Notes under the pieces: generated by a model
Database searches by the model: none
What the model was told of the DNA's origin: nothing
Seen by the model: the letters and a program-made list of their open reading frames with translations, nothing else
Made by a program: the position numbers and the translations under genes
Shown here: positions 1-4,546 of the stretch, one piece after another
Layout: each line of letters starts with the position of its first letter
Position numbering within the stretch: position 1 is the first letter of the stretch
NCBI GenBank assembly: GCA_946481625.1
Contig: CAMLOZ010000173.1
Coordinates: 1-7,154, forward strand
Reading direction: 5' to 3'
DNA length: 7,154 nt
Source: an uncultured Haloferula sp.
GTDB taxonomy: Bacteria; Verrucomicrobiota; Verrucomicrobiae; Verrucomicrobiales; Akkermansiaceae

Positions 1-93
1 AATAGCGGTGTGTTGCCCGTATCTGAATGCCAGCCAGCACAACAGAATTCCGGCAATCAGTGCCCCGATCACGACCTTGCCCCGATCTTTCAT
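1..93 (-). CDS. N-terminal fragment of a membrane-anchored or exported protein (runs off left edge)
   Basis: Reading leftwards from an ATG at 93-91, the frame stays open to base 1, giving exactly 31 codons. The product begins MKDRGKVVIGALIAGILLCW, followed by LAFRYGQHTAI. A charged start (MKDRGK) is followed by an unbroken hydrophobic stretch of about 17 residues (VVIGALIAGILLCWLAF). That is the shape of an uncleaved signal anchor or single transmembrane helix; a Cys at residue 19 is not in a convincing lipobox. Only 8 nt separate this ATG from the stop of the upstream gene on the same strand, so the two are probably co-transcribed. I see no Shine-Dalgarno sequence. The rest of the protein is outside the window, so no function can be assigned. 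Confidence 0.6.
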   Translation of the reverse strand, partial: MKDRGKVVIGALIAGILLCWLAFRYGQHTAI

Positions 94-101
94 GGCGATT
101 G

Positions 102-761
102 CTACCAAGCGATAATGTTGATTGGAATTGGGTCCCCGCTAACCGGGCCGGTGTGAAGGTCTGACAACGAGAATTCAATGATTGCGGTCAAAACCCCGCA
201 CGCCCTGTAAATTTGTATGACCTTGATGTATCCGCAGTTCGCTCCGCCATAGCCCGATCTGCACATCCCCCCGCGGAACGAATTTACGGGATCATAGCTG
301 TCGCTCACACACTTTGTCCCAGGGGCAGTTCCTGTCAAGGTGACTTTGAAGGTGAGGGGGTTCCCCAACGCCCAAGATGCTGCATAATCCGATGTCAGCC
401 AGGTTTCCACGCGGGCAGTCACCGTCACCTGGGTGTCGCTGTAGCTAACGGATGGCGTGATATCAAGTCTCACTTTCGAGCTGATGTCTCCGGATGGGGT
501 TGTCTTGATCGGAGAGTAAACCGTACCCGTGAAAAACCCTTCGGTCCAAGTGTAAGAGCAAGGGCATCCGCCACTCGTGGCAGCCCGCACCGACTCGGTG
601 GCATTCCAGGCAACCAACGCGCCGACCGATGCTCTCAAAGAGTCAACTAAGTTCGGGATCAGAGTAATATCACCCTTCCCGAAGGTGGTACGAGCGCGGA
701 CTGCCCACTGCTGGCCGCCGCCGTGCGCGCGCTGACCGCACTGTCGATCGGTGCCGCGCAA
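102..761 (-). CDS. Hypothetical cysteine-containing protein, start uncertain
   Basis: I do not recognise this protein. The frame reads about 219 residues from a TTG at 761-759 to a TAG at 104-102. From about residue 30 it looks like a genuine beta-rich protein, rich in Thr, Ser, Val and Tyr (for example DISSKVRLDITPSVSYSDTQ). It has six cysteines in that body: a CPC pair, then TKC, GMC, ANC and RAC. This would suit a disulfide-bonded extracytoplasmic domain, yet no signal peptide is visible. The first 30 residues are Gly/Arg/Gln-rich and unconvincing. The frame stays open upstream to a TAA at 840-838 with no ATG, GTG or TTG before 761, so the true N-terminus may be lost, frameshifted or misplaced. 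The stop lies 8 nt before the next minus-strand ATG, which supports a real operon. One line counted inside (181-240) is 48% G+C, below the plus-strand genes. Confidence 0.5.
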   Translation of the reverse strand: MRGTDRQCGQRAHGGGQQWAVRARTTFGKGDITLIPNLVDSLRASVGALVAWNATESVRAATSGGCPCSYTWTEGFFTGTVYSPIKTTPSGDISSKVRLDITPSVSYSDTQVTVTARVETWLTSDYAASWALGNPLTFKVTLTGTAPGTKCVSDSYDPVNSFRGGMCRSGYGGANCGYIKVIQIYRACGVLTAIIEFSLSDLHTGPVSGDPIPINIIAW

Positions 762-944
762 ACGCTGAAATTCGGCTTGGGCCGCTTCGACACTTTCGCC
801 GCGAATCCACCCGAAGCGCTCGCCGGGAGTGGGAAATTAGGCGCCCATGAGATTTTTTTTCAACAGGCGTGTCCGGTTTCGGCACCGAAATCCGCCTAGG
901 AGGGAGAAGCCGCCCCAAGTGAAGCGGGCGGCACCTCCAAACCC
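762..944. promoter_or_regulatory. Divergent intergenic region and leader of gene 1
   Basis: This stretch separates the minus-strand pair from the plus-strand gene at 945 and must hold or adjoin promoters for one or both sides; I cannot name convincing -35/-10 boxes. Visible elements, in order, are: a run of eight T (853-860); a 7-bp stem with one G-T wobble (875-881 pairing with 886-892, loop GCAC); and AGGAGG (898-903), 41 nt before the ATG of gene 1 and so too far to serve it directly. A nine-codon frame runs from GTG at 919 to TGA at 946-948 and overlaps the ATG of gene 1 as ATGA. No hairpin good enough for a terminator precedes the T run. Confidence 0.35.
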
Positions 945-1808
945 ATGAAACCAAAAAGCCCCCATTGGCGGAGCTGCGCCGCCGTCGTCGTCATTATTCC
1001 TGCCGTCTCCCATGCGGCGGTCTTGAGCCATGACTCGTTCTCGGGATACACCGCGGGCGAACTCCCCGCCAATCCCTCGCCCGCTGTCGCCGGCTACACC
1101 GGAAACTGGACGGACGTGGACTTCGGCGATGCCGAGCCGTCCATCACCGCCGGTTCACTCGTCTACGGCAATGCGCTGTATGCCGGCTCTTCCGGTGACA
1201 GGGTCGCCGTCGCGAATAACACGACCGGCGGCGAAATCAACGCGGGCAACAGCGGGCGTGTCTACCGCACCTTGGACAGCACCCTGGCGGTGACCGATTC
1301 GACCGCAGGCACGCTCTACATGAGCTTCCTCTTCCAGAGCGGCCAGGAGACCGGCGCGACGACTTACCAGATGCTCTCGCTCTATAACGCGACAACATCG
1401 GACGCCAACCGCAACTTCGATATCGGCCTGACGACCAACGGCGGGCAAACGGGAACGGCCTATAACTTCGGGATCGACAATACCTACACGACCACCGGCG
1501 TTGCCGCGGACACCACCGTGCACCTGTTCGTGGTGAAGTTCGATCTCGGCGCGGTGGCGGGCTCCGACAGCGTCACCGTCTGGGTGGACCCCACCCTCGG
1601 TGCGGGGGATCCGACGGGCGGTGTGACCGTGACCGGACAGACCCTGACGTGGGACCGGTTGACCTTCTCCGACTACGAAGGCAACTCCGCGGCTTGGGAT
1701 GAAGTCCGCTGGGGCACCGACTTCAACTCGGTCACCGTTCCGGAACCGGCCGCCGGCCTGCTCGGTTCGATCGGAGCCCTGATGCTCCTTCGCCGCCGGA
1801 GACGCTAG
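945..1808 (+). CDS. PEP-CTERM sorting domain-containing exported protein (single beta-rich module)
   Basis: The 287-residue product is exported and probably surface- or matrix-associated. Residues 1-24 form a signal peptide: Lys/Arg-containing start, hydrophobic AAVVVIIPAV, likely cleavage at SHA|A. Residues 25-264 are one beta-rich module resembling bacterial concanavalin/LamG-like folds. It begins VLSHDSF, contains 'NSGRVYR.LDS' and 'SVTVWVDP.LGAGDP', and ends SAAWDEVRWG..FNSVTV. Residues 265-287 are a textbook PEP-CTERM tail: VPEP, a hydrophobic helix (AAGLLGSIGALMLL) and five arginines. In this family the tail is recognised by an exosortase, which cleaves near PEP after export. The mature part has no cysteine. 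ATG 945 is the only start in the frame after the TAG at 897-899, and no Shine-Dalgarno lies at normal spacing. The next gene follows about 57 nt later on the same strand. The ligand or structural role of the module is unknown. Confidence 0.9.
   Translation: MKPKSPHWRSCAAVVVIIPAVSHAAVLSHDSFSGYTAGELPANPSPAVAGYTGNWTDVDFGDAEPSITAGSLVYGNALYAGSSGDRVAVANNTTGGEINAGNSGRVYRTLDSTLAVTDSTAGTLYMSFLFQSGQETGATTYQMLSLYNATTSDANRNFDIGLTTNGGQTGTAYNFGIDNTYTTTGVAADTTVHLFVVKFDLGAVAGSDSVTVWVDPTLGAGDPTGGVTVTGQTLTWDRLTFSDYEGNSAAWDEVRWGTDFNSVTVPEPAAGLLGSIGALMLLRRRRR
1017..1736 (+). repeat. Beta-rich module, copy 1 (in gene 1)
   Basis: First of four homologous ~240-codon modules. Shared landmarks are an [LV].[HQ]D.F start, A[GV]Y.G.W, GSL.YG, NSGRV.R.LD, a VHL[FL]V.KF strand, S[VI]TVW[VI]DP.LG.G.P.GGVT, and the end signature DY...S.AWDE.RWG..F..VT. 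This copy ends directly at the PEP-CTERM tail. The fold is inferred to be concanavalin/LamG-like from the repeated 'DE.R.G' ending. Confidence 0.8.
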
Positions 1809-1833
1809 CCCGCGTTCTTGTCCGGGCTCCCCA

Positions 1834-1865
1834 TCGATTTCTCAAAACTCCGATCCTATCCACTT
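1834..1865 (+). promoter_or_regulatory. Leader motif before gene 2, matched before gene 3
   Basis: TCGATTTCTC (1834-1843), then CGATC (1851-1855), then ten bases (CTATCCACTT) before GTG 1866. The same elements in the same order precede ATG 4547. The match supports GTG 1866 as the start of gene 2. Whether it is a translation element, a promoter part or simply residual duplication is unknown. Confidence 0.35.
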
Positions 1866-4406
1866 GTGAAACCCTTGTCCGTTTTCCTGCTTGCCGCGGG
1901 CCTTGCCGTGCCGATGACAAGCATTGCCGCCATTCTCAGCCAGGACTCCTTCTCCGCCTATGCCGTGGGAGCGGAGCTCCCGGGCCTGAACCCCTCCATC
2001 GTCGGCTACACCGGCGCGTGGACGGATGTCGCCTTCGGCAATGCCGAGCCCGCCGTGATCGCCGGCAGCCTGGCCTACGGAGGCACGAACTATGCCCCCG
2101 GCGGCGGCGAAAAGGTGGGCAAGGCCGCTGACGGTGCCGGAATCGCGGCCGGGAACAGCGGCCGGGTGGAGCGCCTTCTGGACAGTTCCCTGGCGGTGAC
2201 GAATGCAACCACCGGCACCACCCTCTACCTGAGCTGGTTGTTCCAGACGGGCAACGAGGGAACCGCAGCTAATGCCAATACCTATCAAACGCTTGCCCTT
2301 TGGAACGGCACCGGTGCCACCGACAGCCTGCGTGACTTCGAAGCCGGCATCGCGGCGGGAGACTTCGCGACCACGAACTACGGCTTCCGTGTCGATAGTA
2401 ATGCCCCCGCCAATCTGAACGTGGCACCCGATTCCAACGTCCACCTCTTCGTCGCGAAATTCGTGCTTAGCGATCAGTCTCTCGGCGACAGTGTGACGGT
2501 GTGGATCGATCCCGTCCTCGGTGCCGGTGAGCCGGTCGGAGGCGTGACTGTCAGTGGCAAGGACCTGGCGTTCGACCGCCTGGTCCTCTCCGACTACGCG
2601 AGCAATTCCTCCGCATGGGATGAGATCCGCTGGGGGACGACATTCGACAATGTGACCGTCGATCCGGTCTTTCCTTCCATCCCCGTTTTCGAGTCCCAAC
2701 CCCAGGCCTATGCGGGATTCGTCGGCGACAATGTCGTCCTCCAGGGAGGAGCCGTCTCTTCGCCTGCACCCACGTTCCAATGGCAGTATTCGGAGGATGG
2801 CATCAGCAACTGGAGCAACATTCCGGATGCAACTTCCTCGACTCTGGAGATGGTCTTCGCAACCTATGACAGCAACGGTTTCTACCGCCTGATCGCCACC
2901 AATGCGAACGGCTCGGCAACGAGCGACCCCGTCCTGGTCGATCTGATCTATCCCGCCCCCACGATCACCACCCAGCCGGCCTCCGCCTTTACCGAGCAGG
3001 GGAACGATGTCCAGATCTTCGTGGCCGCATCGGGCCTGGGCACGCTGAGCTACCAATGGTACAAAGATGCCGATCCGATTCCCGGTGCCACCTCCGACCT
3101 GCTGGCAATTGCCGATGTGGGAGAAGACGACGAGGGCTCATACTGGGTGCGTATCACCGATGACGCCGCGGAGGCGGACAGCCTGCCTGCCACCACGGTC
3201 GATTCGGATTTTGCCATTCTGGAAGTCTTCCCGCCGTGGAACGGTCTGGTCAGTCACGACCCCTTCGCCACCACCGCCGGCTACACGGAGGGTGCGCTGG
3301 CTAACCAGAACCCGGCCATTGCCGGTTATGTGAATCCGTGGGAGATCACCAACGGCTTCGGCCCGATCTCGCCGGTGGTCTTTTCCGGTTCGCTGGTTTA
3401 CCCGGATCCATTCTATTTGGGCTCCAGCGGTGATCGTGTCGGTACCCCCGCGGATGCCGAAACGATCAATGCCACGAACTCCGGGCGTGTCGGCCGCTTG
3501 TTGGCACCCGAACTGGTGGTGAACGATGCAACGACCGGAACGCGCTATGTGAGCTGGTTGTTCCGGTCCGGCTTCGAGAATGCCGCGCCGAGCCCCCAGA
3601 TCTATCAGACCCTGGCCCTCTTCAATGGCGTCTTGGGCACGGACGCAAACCGCGACTTCGAGGCGGGAATCGCCAGCGGCGACTTCGCCACCACGAACTA
3701 CGCCTTCCGGCTCAACAACAATGCCGGGATGGTCGGAAACCTCGGCGTGCCGTCGGACGGGAATGTTCACCTCTTCGTCGCGAAGATCGAGCTCAGCAGC
3801 ACGGCCGGCGGGGACAGCGTGACGGTATGGATCGACCCTGACCTCGGCTCGGGTGATCCGGCGGGTGGCGTGACGGTCGCAGGTGCCGACCTGCTGTGGG
3901 ACCGCATCGCACTCTCGGACTACGCCAGCGACTCGTCCAGTTGGGACGAAATCCGCTGGGGAAGCAGCTTCGATAGCGTGACCCTCAACCCGAATCCTCC
4001 CGATACTTACGCCGAGTGGATCGCCGCTTATCCCGGCGTCGGCGCGCTCGGCGGGTTCGAAGACGATGCCGACAGCGATGGCATCAAGAACGGCCTCGAG
4101 AATGTCTTCGGCACCGATCCTTCGATCGCCAATCCGGGCATCGCCCAGATCGCGAAGAGCGGCAGCACCTTGACCTTCCAGCACCCGCAAAGTGGATCGG
4201 CCGCCAGCGACGTTACCGCCGCCTATCGCTGGTCCACCGACCTCGCCACTTTCCATGGCAGCGGTGCGAGCAGCGGTGGGACCACCGTCACCATCACACC
4301 GCAATTGGACACGCCCGCGGCGGGAACGACAACGGTGACCGCGACCGTAACCGGTGACCAGCCATCGCGCCTGTTCCTGCGGCTCGAGGCGACCCAAGAG
4401 CCCTGA
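1866..4406 (+). CDS. Large exported multidomain protein: module, two Ig-like domains, module, calcium-loop C-terminus
   Basis: The product has about 846 residues from GTG 1866. I prefer this start over TTG 1818 because it puts a clean signal peptide at the N-terminus (VKPLSVFLLAAGLAVPMTSI, cleavage near residues 21-22) and because the sequence before it matches the leader of the next gene. Domains follow in order: module at residues 23-265; two Ig-like domains at about 271-455, with core FQWQ and YQWY tryptophans and G.YR/GSYWV edges but no cysteine pair; a second module at 460-707; and a C-terminal region from about 711. That region contains YAEWIAAYPG, a DADSDG calcium-type loop (residues 734-739) and the ending RLFLRLEATQ seen in many verrucomicrobial secreted proteins. 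The whole protein lacks cysteine. There is no PEP-CTERM tail, unlike gene 1. A structural or adhesive surface role is plausible; no enzyme motif is visible. Long open frames on the opposite strand are GC-rich shadows. Confidence 0.85.
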   Translation: MKPLSVFLLAAGLAVPMTSIAAILSQDSFSAYAVGAELPGLNPSIVGYTGAWTDVAFGNAEPAVIAGSLAYGGTNYAPGGGEKVGKAADGAGIAAGNSGRVERLLDSSLAVTNATTGTTLYLSWLFQTGNEGTAANANTYQTLALWNGTGATDSLRDFEAGIAAGDFATTNYGFRVDSNAPANLNVAPDSNVHLFVAKFVLSDQSLGDSVTVWIDPVLGAGEPVGGVTVSGKDLAFDRLVLSDYASNSSAWDEIRWGTTFDNVTVDPVFPSIPVFESQPQAYAGFVGDNVVLQGGAVSSPAPTFQWQYSEDGISNWSNIPDATSSTLEMVFATYDSNGFYRLIATNANGSATSDPVLVDLIYPAPTITTQPASAFTEQGNDVQIFVAASGLGTLSYQWYKDADPIPGATSDLLAIADVGEDDEGSYWVRITDDAAEADSLPATTVDSDFAILEVFPPWNGLVSHDPFATTAGYTEGALANQNPAIAGYVNPWEITNGFGPISPVVFSGSLVYPDPFYLGSSGDRVGTPADAETINATNSGRVGRLLAPELVVNDATTGTRYVSWLFRSGFENAAPSPQIYQTLALFNGVLGTDANRDFEAGIASGDFATTNYAFRLNNNAGMVGNLGVPSDGNVHLFVAKIELSSTAGGDSVTVWIDPDLGSGDPAGGVTVAGADLLWDRIALSDYASDSSSWDEIRWGSSFDSVTLNPNPPDTYAEWIAAYPGVGALGGFEDDADSDGIKNGLENVFGTDPSIANPGIAQIAKSGSTLTFQHPQSGSAASDVTAAYRWSTDLATFHGSGASSGGTTVTITPQLDTPAAGTTTVTATVTGDQPSRLFLRLEATQEP
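1932..2660 (+). repeat. Beta-rich module, copy 2 (first in gene 2)
   Basis: Starts ILSQDSF and ends AWDEIRWGTTFDNVTV. Over its 44-bp signature (2592-2635) it differs from copy 4 at 3 positions and from copies 1 and 3 at 9 positions each, by my hand alignment. It is followed by an Ig-like pair, as copy 4 is. Confidence 0.8.
2676..3230 (+). repeat. Ig-like domain pair, copy 1 (gene 2)
   Basis: Two consecutive bacterial Ig-like domains. Landmarks shared with the pair in gene 3 are QP..Y.G.VGD, P.FQWQ.S.DG, NG.YR..ATN.NGSATS, PAP.I..QP, ASGLGTL.YQW.K and V.RITDDAA. The usual cysteines are replaced by small or hydrophobic residues, so the fold is not disulfide-stabilised. The role is probably that of a spacer or adhesive stalk. 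Confidence 0.75.
3243..3986 (+). repeat. Beta-rich module, copy 3 (second in gene 2)
   Basis: Starts GLVSHDPF and ends SWDEIRWGSSFDSVTL. It diverges most at its beginning: 'WEITNGFGPISPVVF' replaces the 'W.D..FG..EP.V.A' found in the other copies. The VHLFVAK and DSVTVWIDPDLG cores are intact. Confidence 0.8.
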
Positions 4407-4429
4407 AACTCCTTCGCTCTGCCCGGGGT

Positions 4430-4468
4430 GTGTGCCTTCCGTCGGAGGGTTCCCGGATGAAGGCACAC
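4430..4468 (+). repeat. Inverted repeat, 10-bp perfect stem
   Basis: GTGTGCCTTC (4430-4439) pairs perfectly with GAAGGCACAC (4459-4468) across a 19-nt loop, starting 24 nt after the gene 2 stop. No T run follows. It may protect the 3' end of the gene 2 transcript or act together with the next hairpin. Confidence 0.5.
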
Positions 4469-4480
4469 GGGGCGGTAATG

Positions 4481-4520
4481 CGACCGGAGCGGGGACGCCC
4501 GCTCCGGTCGATTTCTCTCC
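4481..4520 (+). terminator. Strong hairpin, probable terminator or attenuator between genes 2 and 3
   Basis: CGACCGGAGCGGG (4481-4493) pairs perfectly over 13 bp with 4498-4510, closing a GACG tetraloop. ATTTCTCT follows, which is T-rich but not a full T tract. It lies 74 nt after the gene 2 stop and 36 nt before the gene 3 start. It could end gene 2 transcription, partially attenuate read-through into gene 3, or act at RNA level near the gene 3 start. Confidence 0.5.
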
Positions 4521-4546
4521 CCGCGTCCGGCGATCTCCTACTCACG
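4508..4546 (+). promoter_or_regulatory. Leader motif before gene 3, matched before gene 2
   Basis: TCGATTTCTC (4508-4517), CGATC (4531-4535), then eleven bases (TCCTACTCACG) before ATG 4547. The first bases overlap the right arm of the strong hairpin at 4481-4510. No purine-rich ribosome binding site is present. Confidence 0.35.

Noticed and set aside
213..650. 145-codon plus-strand frame opposite the minus-strand hypothetical gene
   Set aside because: The product is Arg/Cys/Gly-rich with no coherent pattern, and the opposite frame has better composition and a tight operon-like junction.
826..860. Terminator ending in the T8 run at 853-860
   Set aside because: Only a 4-bp stem (TGGG/CCCA) precedes the T run and no plus-strand gene clearly ends here.
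651..899. Plus-strand frame open from 651 to TAG 897-899, reading ...LLAAAVRALTALSIGAAQT...
   Set aside because: It contains an amphipathic Ala/Leu-rich stretch that could be coding, but it has only a GTG (723) as start, overlaps the minus-strand gene and matches no family I know.
1807..1828. AGCCCG/CGGGCT hairpin (6 bp, 10-nt loop) after gene 1 as a terminator
   Set aside because: The stem is short, overlaps the stop codon and has no T run directly after it, so it is not distinguishable from chance in GC-rich DNA.
1818..1865. TTG 1818 as the start of gene 2
   Set aside because: It would add 16 polar residues ahead of a complete signal peptide, has no ribosome site and lies within a small hairpin, and the leader match with gene 3 favours GTG 1866.
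1842..3056. 404-codon open frame on the minus strand opposite gene 2
   Set aside because: Its product is low-complexity Gly/Arg/Asp-rich with no recognisable domain, while the plus strand has clear signal peptide, module and Ig domains. It is a shadow of GC-rich codon usage.
3138..4466. 442-codon open frame on the minus strand opposite the second half of gene 2
   Set aside because: Same reasoning: it mirrors the codon pattern of the plus-strand gene and has no domain, signal peptide or sensible start.
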